Source of the DNA: Gamarada debralockiae
Lineage: Eukaryota; Ascomycota; Leotiomycetes; Helotiales; Hyphodiscaceae
Reading direction: 5' to 3'
Length of the DNA: 53,803 nucleotides
Assembly (NCBI GenBank): GCA_002803225.1
Contig: NXFV01001355.1
Span: forward strand, 1 to 53,803
This document shows positions 41,353-53,477 of this stretch, in pieces. Every line of letters begins with the position of its first letter. Within the stretch, counting starts at the first letter, position 1. The notes under the pieces are model-generated. The model saw nothing but the letters and a program-made list of their open reading frames with translations, was not told the origin of the DNA and made no database searches. The translations under genes and the position numbers were made by a program.

Positions 41353-41951
41353 GGTGATTAAGCGGGAAGGGTATCGTGATGAAGTTGTACAGAAAGTGGG
41401 AAGCTCGGGGATGCGGGGGAAAACGGGTGGAAAGAGCGTTTCAATCTCGAGTTGATTGTGGGGAAATACCGGCACAAAGAAGGAAGGAGTCAATAGATTG
41501 CTTGTTGATGTCGTCGCTTCCTTCTCGTTTGTCGGGGTCTTAAACAGCAGGAGCAGACAGGAGAGGAGTTGGCAGAATTGGAGGGGAGAACAGAGGGACC
41601 AGTACAAAGAAGCAGCAGAAGCAGGGTCAATCGATTGGATGAAGCTGACAGATGTGGATGTTCACCCCGCACTTTCTGAATGGATGCTCAACGAACGGAG
41701 AGAGAAGGCGATTGGCCAGTCAATTTGGACTGCTATGCAAGGCGCACGTGATAATAGGGCCAGCCGAGATCGGCTTAGATTAGAATAACATGTGACCAGA
41801 GAGCTTAAATCGGGCTAGCAGCAAATCGGAAGCGGCTCTGCAAAACAGCTCTCGGCTGTCACCTCACAAGATCAATTGACGGCTTCAACCATCACACCAC
41901 TTTCAATTCCATCACGACCCGTCTATCACCCCTTCGCATACAATCGTCAAC
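41353..41951. other. Intergenic, divergent promoters of the NIPSNAP gene and ATP18
   Basis: A 599-bp spacer between two genes for mitochondrial proteins transcribed apart. No further gene is supported. Confidence 0.5.
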
Positions 41952-42353
41952 ATGTCCTTGTTAGGAAAGAAGTTCCCCGCGCCTGTCGGTATGTCAATTG
42001 ATTCCTGCAAGCTTTGCGCGATCCGTAGGGACGGTTGCTGATAAGATTCTAGCTCGGCCAATGGCCCCATTCTACATTGCCGGTATGCACGATTCGATTC
42101 CATAGACTCGGAAAGGACATAGGTGGAATTGAGGGGTAGGAGGAGACGAGTGCTGATGGTTTACAGGCGTCGTTATCATGTATGGCATCAATTCATTCGC
42201 GAACGTCTTGATGAACAGTACGTCTCCCGGCAGAGGCCGCCATCTACAGGAACCTTCGCAGATCAATTACTGATACGTTCTACAGCGGAAGAGTACAAGA
42301 ACGATCCCCGAAACCCCAACGCTAAGATTGCCAAGCCCGCCGACAAGCATTAG
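41952..42353 (+). CDS. ATP18: Mitochondrial F1Fo-ATP synthase subunit J
   Basis: Model: join(41952-41988, 42053-42082, 42167-42217, 42286-42353), four exons for 61 aa. The product begins MSLLGKKFPAPVARPMAPFY, has one membrane helix (IAGVVIMYGINSFANVLM) and ends TEEYKNDPRNPNAKIAKP, the conserved NDPRNP segment of yeast Atp18. Subunit i/j is a small Fo-sector protein of the inner membrane needed for ATP-synthase dimer stability. All three introns fall in phase 1, so the exons carry exact phase-compatible ends. The second exon is only 30 nt. It is easily missed by automated annotation. Confidence 0.93.
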
Positions 42354-45107
42354 AGGGATGATGGCGGAAGAAGGGATAATGGGAGGAGTGGAATATAGAC
42401 CTGGAGTGGAGGGGATGAATTGGCAGGGAGGACCGAATACTGGCATTGTATCATAGGAGAAAGCCATCAACCCCGTACCGCCGATTTTGCACTGCACCGT
42501 GACCTCGACTGCTTCTCATGCCTTGATGCAGGCAATGTGCAACTAAACGCTGACTACAATCGATCCCGTGGCCTTTGGAGCGGTTGATATGAGTTGGCTA
42601 GATGTGGACTTTGTTACTAGGCGGATCAAGGTTGGACAGGGTAAGCCTCAAGTATCTTGATTCAACTGCATAATGATTTCTATGATGCTGTTGCTATCTG
42701 TGAGAAAATGCTCTGCACCTTCCCCTAATGCTCAATCCGGAATCATTCCCTTCCCAAGTGGACTGTCTCCATTCTTTTCTCTGAGCTTCGTCTTTGGGCT
42801 TTAGACTCGACTTCCAGCGGGTCTGTTCGTCTGTTCGTTCTGAGAAACGAAGCGCGTCCGGGATTCCTGAGAGGAAAGGTTACCAAGAGGTCCAACTTCC
42901 CCAATTTCAGTGTGATTTGAGAGGAGGCACTGAATCAGAAAGTAGAGTGATGGGTTTCATTGCTGCATTTGCAGCCTCAACGCAAAATGCGATTTTTATC
43001 ATGTATGCCGAGCAGGGGCAAAATGCTGAACATACCCTCCATCCAACAGCTCAATCGAAGCTGCAGAAGAACGGTAGACATCCAGATTTACTCCCCCTTG
43101 AAAACTTATTCAAAACCAAGCATCTCTCGGTGCACGGAACGATGGATGGGCCTTCCTTTTGCTAGTCCTCGTCAGCGTACTATGTTCTTTGTTTCACCGT
43201 TGGTTTTGGGGTGAGGAGAATTTGCAGGGGATCAGAGAAAGACAGAAGATGAGTTTCATTGCTCGAGTGTAGAATCAAATATACGCTCATCGTTTTACTA
43301 TCATTTCTTCGAGGATGGAAGGTGTTGAGAAAGAAGGCACTCACAAATATTGAGATGTCTCAGCACCACTCCCAAGATCAATCTCGGTTGTAGAGCTCTC
43401 CTTGGTGCATTTAGATCGAAGGTTAGGAAGGGTCTTGTACCCAGCATGGTTGCGAAGAGTACAATTGATCCTCTACTACCAAGTAAGAATCGAAAAGGGG
43501 AGGGAATGGACCTACACAGGTCCAAAGCTCATGTTCTCCACCACTAGGCGCACTGCAGTGGAGGATTAGCGAACATCCACTCGTTAACCTTCCAGAGGAG
43601 TGTGAAAAAGAACAAATAATCAGTGCAGACCCTGGGATTTCATGGCTGCAAGTGCAGCAAAAATACGCATATTCATGGTGATCATCATATTTGCGGGAGG
43701 AAAGGAGTCCGGAGCAGAGACTGACCTACCCAAAAGACGAAGGGCAATATAACTGGCATGCCTGGGGTGAAGAATCCATCTCCCATTCACTGGCCAGTTT
43801 TCTTTGCGCGAAACATCCTTTGGAATACGTCGACATTTGGACGAAGCTTGTTCTATTTGATAACCTCCCCAGGTGTAGTTAGTAAATGCACAATCTTGTG
43901 GACAGTTGATCGGGTCTGAGAGGAGGAAAATGGTCAAACGAGTGGTTTGATCTCATGCCTATGCAGCCTCAAAAGCCAACAGATTGTCATCATATTTGGT
44001 GGGGGATGGATAAAATGAGCCCAGTGGAACGTACAGCGTTGGGCACAAGGGAGGAATCGACCCGCGTGTGCATCATTTCGCCAGGCCGGATAGTATTAGA
44101 GGCCTTTATGGTATTACATCTTCCCGCTCTGGCGGAGAGTTGAGGCTTTCCCAAGATTGGTACATGGTATGACGGCTACCAGGAGTGTCTGGATCCGAAT
44201 TCCTTGAAGATTGACTGGTCAGCAACTATCACAATCAGTCGCCAAGTATTAGTGGACACAGAGGATGCAAATCAGAGTTCAATTCTCTTTTGCTTCACCG
44301 CTGCTGTTGCAGCTCACGACTGATACAGGTCTACACGTCATATTTGCTCGGCTCGGGGACGACGGGAGGACGAGCGGGGCACAGCTCACCGAAACATGGC
44401 TGTGGGATAGTTGCTCGAAACATGTCGTTATATCGCGGCTCGAAGGACATCACGTCACACTTTTCAAGCAATGCATGCCGCTCTGGAGCATTCGTGAGGA
44501 TAGAGTGGGTGTATTTCCCGTAGGAGGGGGCCCGACTCGTCATCGAAGAATACTGTTTTGTGAACGGCAGAAAGTTAGCCTCGAAGTCATGACAGTGGAA
44601 AGTCTGAGTGGAAGGAAGTAAGGAAGTTGCAAGATTCAGATATAGCATTAAGATATCGTTTCATTGCTGCGAAAGCAGCGTCAATCCCTCCATGGAAGGA
44701 GTTCAAACTTGCTGAGATGGAGAGACGAAGGGGGCGGAAGTGAGCGACCCTCGACGATTTTTCTGAGGCCTTTCAGGTAGGTGCAAACAGAAGGCTGCAA
44801 GATGCCACATCACTTGACCTCCACTTCCCCTTCCACTAGTATTTCGAGTCCATGGCCCTTCTGAGACCCCTTCTCTAATTCTTGATTGAATAGTGGTGAT
44901 ATAATAATTAGCACGGAGGATCTACCCTGAGTTAAGCGTCCTTATGGAGTTGGAGGTTTCAAAATAAAATCGAAGTTCCTTGAACTAGGTCATGATTTCC
45001 AATAAAGGTGACGTTTCTCATTTCAATATGTAACGTCAGTCGCCATCAAAATTATCTAACTGTCCATATCTTTGCACTCGTCAACTACTCAATGAGGAAT
45101 CCACTCT
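42354..45107. other. Gene-poor 2.75 kb with a recurrent palindromic motif
   Basis: No convincing protein is present. A degenerate motif TTTCATTGCTGC-N3-5-GCAGC recurs at about 42956, 43635 and 44660, with a weaker relative at 43952 (CATGCCTATGCAGCCTCAA). It is often followed within 20-40 nt by ATCAT-rich text. This looks like a family of decayed short repeats. Confidence 0.45.
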
Positions 45108-46754
45108 CTACGGAACACCACCCATCCACCTCCACTTCGGATCCTTCTGGCCTCCCTTCAACTCACTCGTCGCAACATCGCCTGCCCTCAACACCACTCC
45201 CTGTTCCCGGTCCCTCCTCCGGTTATCCCACCTCATCCAGAATCCCAAACCAAGCGTAATTACCACACCCGCAAAGCCAAAGCACGCACAGATAATACTC
45301 GCCATCTCATATCTCGGGGCACTCTTCTCGGTAAAGATATTCGCAGCAACAAGTCCCATTGCATTAGCGGTCGCCACCATGACTGGAGTCAAAATCGCAC
45401 GCTGATTCTCGTCAGGCGTATTATTGTTGTACCACGTTGAAAGAAGGGGAGAAGTGATGAATCCTCCTGCGCATAGAAGGAAGCAGGCGAAATATCCGAC
45501 TCCAAGGTTCTTCGTGACATCGACGCAAGCCAGAACGACAAACCCAATGGCAGTCACAGCCAGCGTCGCAGCCAAATGGCAACTCCGATCACCCCAATAA
45601 TCTGACGAAAAAGCAACACAAACAACGCAGAAAGCTCCAACAACATTCGGCGCCACCGTATACAGATTCGTCTTTACTGTATCGTATCCCAGACGGGCAA
45701 CGATCTGGGGAAGGAAATTGGAGACCGAGAATAGAGGGACCCCGACACAAAACCCAATTATCATGTACAAGGGCCAGAGACGGTCCTCTTTGAAGACACG
45801 GATTGCTTGGCGGAAAGAAAAGTCCGAGTCGACCACTGTGGAGGAGTTGGCTGCCATTCGGTGGTACGCGACGGCTTTCTCTTCTTCGGTCAGGAAGTAC
45901 GCTTTTGAGGCTGATTTGGGGAGAATGATGATGGCAATTATTCCACCAAAAACTGTGAGCGCGCCTTTGATACAGTCAGTGAGACTTTTTGAAGTTTTAG
46001 ATGGGTAGACTGACCTTCGATCAGAAAGAGATACTGCCACCCCTTGAGATGGGACTTGATCTGAAAGACGCCAAACGCGATCAAACCCGTGAATGCACCC
46101 GCCACCTCGCTTGCTGCATAGAAGATACTCAACCGGCCAGCAAGCTCATTCCGCTTGTAGAATGTGGTAAGATAGAAGATGACACCAGGGTAGAATCCCG
46201 ACTCCGCCATTCCGAGGAACCATCTTGTCGTCAGGATCCCTCCGAAGTTGGTAGCCGCGGCACTGATCATTGCCATAGAACCAAAGATCATCATGGCAAT
46301 TGGGAGTACGAACTTCGCTCCGAATTTCTTGGTGAGCATGTTCATTGGAGGACCAGTGAGGACGAGAGGGATGTAGAAGATGGAGAGGAGGATGTTGTAT
46401 TGATTGCCTTTGAAGTGAAGGTCGGTCGTCATGTGGTCTGTTTTGGCATTTCCAAGATTGGACTTGTCGATGGAACTGAAGTTTGTAACATTAGGACTGT
46501 ATGGAGCAGAGGATACTTGGGACTTACTTGAAGAGATACATAATCGCTAACATGGGGAGAATATGCAAGTCAAATTTCCAGAGCAATTTCCTTTCAATCG
46601 CCTTGTCGACCACAAAGGTGGAATAATCGACATCGCCGAAACCATTCTCAATATCCGTATCAGATATTGGGTTCTTAGAATCGTATGCGAAGGCTTGGCT
46701 CTTCACAACAGGCTCGACGGTAGCTGCTGTCATGTTGACGGATACGTCTCGCAA
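45108..46754 (-). CDS. Anion:cation symporter (allantoate permease Dal5-like MFS)
   Basis: Model: complement of join(45108-45964, 46015-46475, 46528-46754), 514 aa. The ACS-family signature is present: LLWKFDLHILPMLAIMYLFN followed across intron 1 by SIDKSNLGNAKTD, then GMAESGFYPGVIFYLTTFYK and RLSIFYAASEVAGAF. About 12 membrane helices are visible, and the C-terminus is hydrophilic. Members of the family import allantoate, pantothenate, nicotinate and related organic anions across the plasma membrane. The exact substrate cannot be read. Two TGATAAG sites lie in the upstream spacer, which suggests nitrogen control. The second intron (50 nt) follows EG of YLFLIEG. Confidence 0.9.
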
Positions 46755-47353
46755 ACCAACTCTTTTGAATTTGGTCGAGAAAATGAATCGAGCAATTCAA
46801 ATTCGTGAGAGGGATTTGTGACAAAGTACTTATGAAGATCAAAGATTATTTAAACTTTAACTTGGCCGCCCCCTACCCTGGTAAGTGGGACGATGATCCT
46901 TCCCTTCCCTATCGTCGCCATCCCACTTTCCGCTCGGTTAGATTCCGATATCAGAACCGGATCATTCCTTTCTACGTAATGCACTCTGATAAGATGCTTT
47001 CGGGTCGCTCACCCCGATTCTCTATTTGGATATGATATTCGGAGGTATGGATGATGCCACTTGGAGTTGTGGCGTCTGATAAGAAGTCCTCCGGGTTGAT
47101 CCGCTCTGCAAAGACGGCTCAGAACGGGCGGCGATATTGACCCCACCTTTGAGATCTCACCTACTCGTAGCGATGACAAGAGACTTTGGGGAACGTCCTT
47201 TGTAGTGTTGTACTTGTGAGTAGAAAAAGCCTTCCTTTGTCGACTACATAAATTCTTTAGTCTAATTTGGAGTTTTGTTTGCAACATTTACATTACTCGA
47301 AGTTCCAAATTCCCGCCTCATACTGTTCCCTCACTGTCAACCAATCCTCCATC
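46755..47353. promoter_or_regulatory. Divergent promoter with two GATA-factor sites
   Basis: The spacer separates the permease (minus) and the HSL hydrolase (plus). TGATAAG occurs at 46987-46993 and 47077-47083, 90 bp apart and in the same orientation. WGATAR pairs are the classic binding pattern of AreA/Gln3-type nitrogen regulators in fungi. The regulatory role is inferred from motif and context only. Confidence 0.45.
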
Positions 47354-48556
47354 ATGCCAGGGTCTTTAACCTTGGTGAATGCGCTCCATCCTTCCGTTGT
47401 AGACAGGATAGATCCCCAATTCGCAGAGATTTATACCAAATATCAAGGTACCGACCCCTCACAAATCATTCGAATTGAAAGCTTCACCTCATTTCAACGA
47501 TTCTGATATCAGCTTCCAGCACCCAGACTCAGAGCCGATCAAGTCACCTACCAAGAATACAACTCCGATCGCTCCAAGTACACCTTCCCAATTTGCGCTG
47601 GTCCATCCCCTGAAGTGGGAAGCACCAAAATCTACAAAATCCCCGTCGCGAACCCAGCTGGCGAGATCGACGTCAAAGTCTACATACCCACCGAAGAAGC
47701 CATCGCGACAGGAGGCCTAAAAACCCAAGATGGGAAGCTTCCAGCGCATGTCGATTATCACGGTGGTGGGTTCGTGATTGGAAACCTAGGATCAGACGAC
47801 TCCTGGTGTAGACAAGTCTGTCAAGCCGTCGGATGCGTTGTCCTTAATGTCGACTACCGCCTCGCTCCAGAATACCCACATCCAATCCCTCTTACAGACT
47901 CCTGGACAGCGCTGCTTTGGGTATTTGAACAAGCCGAGAAGTTGAGCATCGACCCCGAGCGAGTGTCGATAGGTGGTTTGTCAGCTGGTGGACAACTGGC
48001 TGCTGTTCTGGCGCTCAAAGCAAGGAACGAATCGAGTCTGCCAAAACTGGTGCTGCAGATGCTGACCGTACCTGTTGTGGATACGAGGTTCATTCCTTTT
48101 GAGGGCTCGTGTGATCCGGATGTTCCTTACAAAAGCTACATTGAGAATGAGTTTGCGCCGTGCTTACCACTCAACCGATTGCGGTGGTTTTATAACCTTT
48201 GGTTGAGTACAGATATCGGTCTGCAGTCTCTCCTCTTTCCCATGTCGCAATCACTGATCTGATTTCAACGAACAGAAGCTCGCAGGAAAATGACCAACGA
48301 TTTCCTCGCCTCCCCAATTCTCGCCTCTTCTCATGCCAATCTGGCACCAGCTTCAATCCATGTCGCGGAGATCGATACCCTGACTTCAGAAGGCATTGCG
48401 TATCATGAGAAGTTGGTCGAGGCTGGGACGCCAAGTACGTTGAAGGTGTACAAAGGGGTTGGCCATCCGTTTGGGCATTGGGATGGGGAGCTTGAGAAGG
48501 CGAAGGAATATGTGCAGGATACAATAGATGCGCTGAAGAAGGCTTATAAACTCTAG
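47354..48556 (+). CDS. HSL-family alpha/beta hydrolase (esterase/lipase)
   Basis: Model: join(47354-47447, 47520-48206, 48276-48556), 353 aa. The oxyanion motif HGGGFVIG and the following VVLNVDYRLAPEYPHP are diagnostic of the hormone-sensitive-lipase (alpha/beta hydrolase-3) group. The nucleophile is in GGLSAGGQLAA. Acid and base candidates are the Asp in HVAEIDTLTSEG and the His in KGVGHPFGHW. The enzyme probably hydrolyses short-chain esters or acts as a carbamoyl/feruloyl-type esterase in the cytosol, since no signal peptide is visible. The first intron acceptor was chosen (CTTCCAG at 47519) because it keeps the frame. The second intron has a weak donor (GTACAG). Confidence 0.87.
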
Positions 48557-49024
48557 ACGATGAAACTTATAGTAGGTTTACGTAGATTCAAGGTGTTTTT
48601 GAAAGAAATCGTGGAGTTGGCAAAGTGCTTCGTTGACCCCGCGCGGGGTAATCTGAAAAGGCTGAGACATTGCGAACCCAACTTTCCCCCTTTCGAGAAA
48701 TGTGGTGATTTTGGCAGTAGAGGAAGTCGGTCTGGAAGACTTGCTCTGATGAAAAGTCACATATTTTGGTCAACAGTAGGGGGATTTGCCCATGTGCGCC
48801 AAGGAGAGCAAAATCAGGGGCGCGGCGCAAGGTCCAAGCCCGAAAGCCCCACTCGGGCAAGCGAGCAGGGGACGCTTATCACCGGAATGCAAGCAGTCTT
48901 CAACAAAGCTTCACGAACAACATTCTCACCCAAAGTTTGATATGATACCATCCATTAAATGCATTGAGTGCATATTATTTGAGCTCTCAGGTATTGATTA
49001 CCCAGCCAGCGTATCTCGGCTCTG
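48557..49024. other. Intergenic between the HSL hydrolase and PEX11
   Basis: No gene is recognised. It should contain the PEX11 promoter. Confidence 0.5.
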
Positions 49025-49930
49025 ATGATGCTGTTCATGTCCCTAGCGAAAATTTCGCGATTTGCAAATGATGCTGGTAAGTTTACTTGTAGCTATTTCC
49101 TCTCATCTAAGATGGGATGAGCGATTCGTGGATTCTCTTAAGCTGACGAACAATCTAGCTGGACTTGAGAAGTCTCTTCGATTCCTGCAATCATTCGTTC
49201 AAGTCATCGCTGCGTATTCGACCTCTGCGGCAGATGCGGCACCATGGCTTCAAGCCCGCAAACAGTTTGCTTTAGGTTTGAAGCCCATTGCCTTCACATT
49301 TATTCCTTCCGTTTGAACTGACAGATTCCAGGTCGGAGATATCTTCGCTTCTTCAAATCCGTGGACGCATTTGATCTCGCATTCAAAAGCACGAGTTCCT
49401 CCACCGGAATTGTGGCGTTCTTTGAAACGGGGAAATGGAGTTGTTTAGGGATGTATCTGTTGCTCGAAAGTTTCACAATCGTGAGTTGAGAATATTTTGA
49501 AAATAACTTGATTATTTTGTGGAACGCTGATGAATTCAAGATGGATGCGATGGGGATTTGGTCGACGGAATGGGCGTCAAGGTTGTTTCTGGAGGCTATG
49601 AAGTTTTGGTTTTATTCGATCAGCTTCTCTATTATTTTGAGTCTGGTATTGCTTTATTCGAGTTTGTCGAATCCCACAGGTTCGTTGAAGAAAATCGAAG
49701 GAAGCAGCGAGAAAAACCCGAAGGAAGCAGTTGATGCCGAAGCCAGGCAGAGGGGTCATCTGCAACGGGGTCTTGGGAAGAAACTGGCAGTTGATTGCTG
49801 CAATATTTTTATCCCTGGTTTCACAACTGGCTGGTTAGCAGTTTCTTCAGGTACTGTGGGCATTCTGAGTATGATCAGCACCATTCTCGTGTCCTTAGAT
49901 ATTTGGGAACGAGTGCAGAGGCCTTCGTAA
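49025..49930 (+). CDS. Pex11-family peroxisomal membrane protein
   Basis: Model: join(49025-49076, 49159-49275, 49332-49480, 49541-49930), 235 aa. The first exon MMLFMSLAKISRFANDA joins over an 82-nt intron (branch GCTGAC) to AGLEKSLRFLQSFVQVIAAY, restoring the Pex11 N-terminal amphipathic helix pattern. RRYLRFFKSVDAFDLAF, FETGKWSCLGMYLLLESFTI and ASRLFLEAMKFWFYSISFSI follow. The C-terminus has CCNIFIPGFTTGWLAVSSG, typical of Pex11-type proteins that drive peroxisome elongation and division. An alternative model starting at 49062 without the first intron would lose the FxxxAxGLEK block, so I prefer the spliced one. Filamentous ascomycetes have several paralogues and this one cannot be assigned to a letter subclass with confidence. 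Confidence 0.85.
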
Positions 49931-49987
49931 AGGCAACTTTTAGAATTTGTAATGATGTACACAAGCTCTCCCAGTCCTTTTCGCTTC

Positions 49988-51882
49988 CTACTCCTCCGTG
50001 TCTGCACTCTTCTCCCACCAGAACCTGCACTGCTTCTGAATCCACTCGCTCCCCAGCATCTGGGCCGCAACACCCTTCCCACTTCCACCGGCCCTCTCAT
50101 CATTCCCCTTCCCAAACGTCATTACACTTTGTTTCTCACGCCCATACTGCTCCCACTTCGGCCTGTCCTCAAATCTTCCCTTGATGGAGTTCGGATCTCC
50201 ACCAGTAATGAAACTCGTAACAAAAGCATGATACACACCACTGATTTCCTTTTGTGCCTCACTAATACTCGTCACCTCGTCCTGAAAACTCTCATAGTAC
50301 ATATTATCGCCATGATTCGCTCCACCCTTCACAGTCTTGTTCAATGCCCAGTGATAGACCCACACGGGTGGATCTTGACCAGATGACGCGAAATCAGCAG
50401 TCTGTCGGACTGGGCAGACATACGCATAATGTGCATAAGCAGCTTCAACACGCTTGAATTGGAGACCGATGCCGAGGGCTGTCATATTTCGGGTTTCTTT
50501 GTATGGTGAAGTTGCTTCAATTGCGGGGTCAGGGTATAGGGCATTGATGGTTGCGAGGTCTTTCTTGGAGTAGTGGGGAAGAAGGGTGTGCCAGAAATCG
50601 GTGAACTCTTCAGAAGTCTCCAACGCTTCTGGGACGTAGTATGTCCCCTCGTTGGTTGTGTGACCAGTCATAATCGGAATTCGATTCCATTGCCCTGATC
50701 GCCAGGCGTCGATAGGGCGTTGGTGGATCAGGTTACCATCGATGACTGGTTGGAATGCCCAACGAAGACTGGGATTGTATTTGTTGAAGACCTTGACTGA
50801 GGCTGCGGTGATGATATCCTCGGGCTGGGAACGAAGGCAGGACGTGATAGATTTCTCAGGGACATCGGAGCAGCCCGCTTCAGAGACGAAAAGTGAGAAT
50901 TGCTCTTCATGAACTGGAGCATCGTAAGGGTGCACTGCTCGTGAGGTGGGTGCACCAGACTCGAGGATGGCTTTGTGGAATAGTGGCTCCACACCCTCTT
51001 GGTAGTTCATTATATGGTGCCCAATCTGGTTGTTTCAGCATGCGATTTAGTAAGGAGAGATTTGAACGTACGGAATGAGCTCCAGCTGAAAGACCAAAGA
51101 TGGTAACATTATTCTTGTCACCACCAAATTGCTCAATGTTATCTTGAACCCACTGAAGCAAAAAGACTTGGTCATGGAGACCTAGATTCACAATTCCTTC
51201 ATCAAAAGTAAGCTTTGAGGGGAGGAAGCCAAGGGCACCAATCCTGTAGTTGAAGCTCACTCCAATAAATGGCTTCTCGGACCACGCTACCATTGAAGCT
51301 GTGTTGTGCATCATTGCTGAAGCCATTAGCTTGGGCTTCATATCATGTGACAGAAGAACCTTACAGCTTCCACGATTAAAAGCGCCTCCATGGATGTAGA
51401 CAGCAACTGGGACTTTCTCGTCTTTTGAGATAGGCTGCTGTCTGAATATGTTGACAGTCATGCAATCTTCGCTGTTTTCGTTGGCTTTGCCACTCAGCAA
51501 CTGCTTTCCGGGGCATCTGACTCCAAGTTAGTGAAGACTGAAACCTCGGAATTTGGAAGTCTTACATCGGACCATATTTCTTGGCTTCAAAGGTGGCATT
51601 AGACACTGGCAATGCAACGGCTCGTTTAAATCTTCTACCCCCAGTAGGTGCTTCCGCGTAGGGCAATCCTATGAAAGCTTCAATTGGAGCAGGGAATTTG
51701 TGGTCGAGGACTGTTCCAATTACCAGACCTTGAGACAACCTGACTTGAGGCGAAATGATCGAATGAGAGCTCCATGATGGAAGAAAAGGGGTAGCTAGTT
51801 CGAGCAGCGCTGAGTGCCAGAAAACTGCCACGCCGATGACTGGCAGAGCTGTCAAGAGCAGATATTGCTGAACTGACGGCAT
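49988..51882 (-). CDS. Type-B carboxylesterase / cholinesterase-like lipase
   Basis: Model: complement of join(49988-51025, 51072-51516, 51566-51882), 599 aa. An N-terminal hydrophobic segment (YLLLTALPVIGVAVFWHSA) acts as signal peptide or anchor. IEAFIGLPYAEAPTGGRRF and SEDCMTVNIFRQ are the family start and second signature. VAVYIHGGAFNRGS supplies the oxyanion hole, and the nucleophile is in FGLSAGAHS with IGHHIM after intron 2. Acid and base are expected in TGHTTNEGTYYV and in the KGGANHGDNMYYE region, whose His fits the catalytic position. It is likely secreted or membrane-associated and hydrolyses esters. It converges with PEX11, with 57 bp between the stops. Confidence 0.9.
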
Positions 51883-53477
51883 GATTTATTGATTCGAATC
51901 AAATTAAAGCCCCAGCGATGAACTGGAATATCAACGGAAGTCATTGTCGGGAGAACAGTCAGGTACCTCGATGTTGCCCGACGGCAAGATAAAAAAGTCG
52001 GGTCTGTGGAAAGGTGGGGGAAGTGGGATCCAGCTTCCGAAGATTATCCGGAGAAACCATTTTCCTCTGGAGCTCAGGTATAGGTACTTCGATAAGAGAA
52101 AGAGATGCAACCACAGTGTGGGCTCTCCGATGAATAACTATTCTCCCGAAGTTTTCCATACAGCTCGTTTGATGCCAAGATCTTCTACACATCCCCGGGT
52201 TGGCTGTACCGTTCGTCGTACTGTGTAGGACTTCGATATGAATGATTTGCATATTTTTTCCCAATTCATCATTCAAATTCAAATAACCGATATCCCTGCG
52301 CCGTAGTACAACCGAATATTCGACTAAATCGCAAATATCTTAACACAAAATAATGTAATTCTATTCACAATGCTCTGACCTTATAGTTACCTTTATGCTT
52401 CTAATCTACGTATTTCCTTCCAAAGAACTTACATAAAGGCTTATTAATTGTGACGGCTCTACGCAATGGAATCTCACGCATTGCAGACTCTACGCAGAAA
52501 GTACTGTATTGGCGAAGATACTAAGGTAAGGAGAGAAGGAGAAGGTTCTGCAAGTACATGAAGTCTAATATATCTCTGGAAACGCACTAGTACGCTAGGC
52601 TCCCACAGGCGCACTCACGCGCAGGCAGCAAGATCAGGTGATATTCGCCAGAACTGTCACATTAATTGTGTTTTAACTGTCATCTGTTTTGTAACTTAAT
52701 TCTTTACCTTACGTTTTGTCCACCTCTTAGTAATGTTCTTAAAGCTCATAACTCTAGTAATATTAAGTAAAAGCAGTCTAATTAATTAATACAATTTTTT
52801 TTTTATAAAAGGGAGTAGAGTTTTGTGCACGAGAACGGGCGGTTAGTGAACCCTCGAAATATTGCTCGGTTATTTGCTTGTTTTACTTTAAGGCCTCGGG
52901 TTACAAGTGGCTGGAGGTGGCGTAGGTGGTGTGACGGTGCTGGCCCTCACGTGACCTCAGGCACAGCGAAGTACCTTAGATCTCAGGCACTAATTCCTTT
53001 GGCGCATATACTGAGCCAGGGCTCAATATTACAGACCTTCTCGCTTGCCTAGCGCGGCTTGGCACAGCTCCTGTATATTAACTCGAGCTCCCTACAGAGT
53101 TCTTCTTCTCTCCTTAGCTTAGTTTTCTATAGTCTTAGTGCTATACTATCATGCTCTTCTTGAGGCCTCTGTATAGTGCCGTGACAGATGGCTAGTAAAT
53201 ATTACAGCCTAAGGCTTCAAGCGACTTCTTTCAATCTTATGGGGTGAGAGTAAAAATAGGGAGCGAAGGGGGGCTATATACACGTAGAAAGGGGCTAAGC
53301 TAGGCCCAAATAGGGAGGCTAAAACAGGCCAATATTTCATCTGACAAATCTCGATGTTGAATAGCACTATAGCACCGTACTTGGCAGACATTTTTCATTA
53401 GCTTCTATTATTTCCGTTAATTCTAATCAATTACATTATTATACATTCAGATCTTTGTCGACTGAGGCACCAATCTC
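51883..53477. other. AT-rich intergenic with a solo LTR
   Basis: Apart from the solo LTR at 52449-52661 and a partial LTR-like block at about 53045-53135 (TTCTTCTCTCCTTAGCTTAG), no feature is recognised. Confidence 0.55.
52449..52661 (+). mobile_element. Solo LTR with perfect 5-bp target-site duplication
   Basis: The 213-bp element starts TGTGACGGCTCTACGC and ends CAGAACTGTCACA. It is flanked by TTAAT on both sides (52444-52448 and 52662-52666). The canonical TG...CA ends, 5-bp duplication and shared landmarks with 20284-20490 show a solo LTR left by recombination between two LTRs. Confidence 0.9.

Noticed and set aside
41353..41607. Longer NIPSNAP start at 41607
   Set aside because: The added residues are hydrophobic and Pro/Thr-rich and precede a good presequence at 41352. 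The segment is better explained as 5' UTR.
45718..46531. Plus-strand frames opposite the ACS permease, up to 176 codons
   Set aside because: They are antisense shadows of a clearly coding, spliced minus-strand gene.
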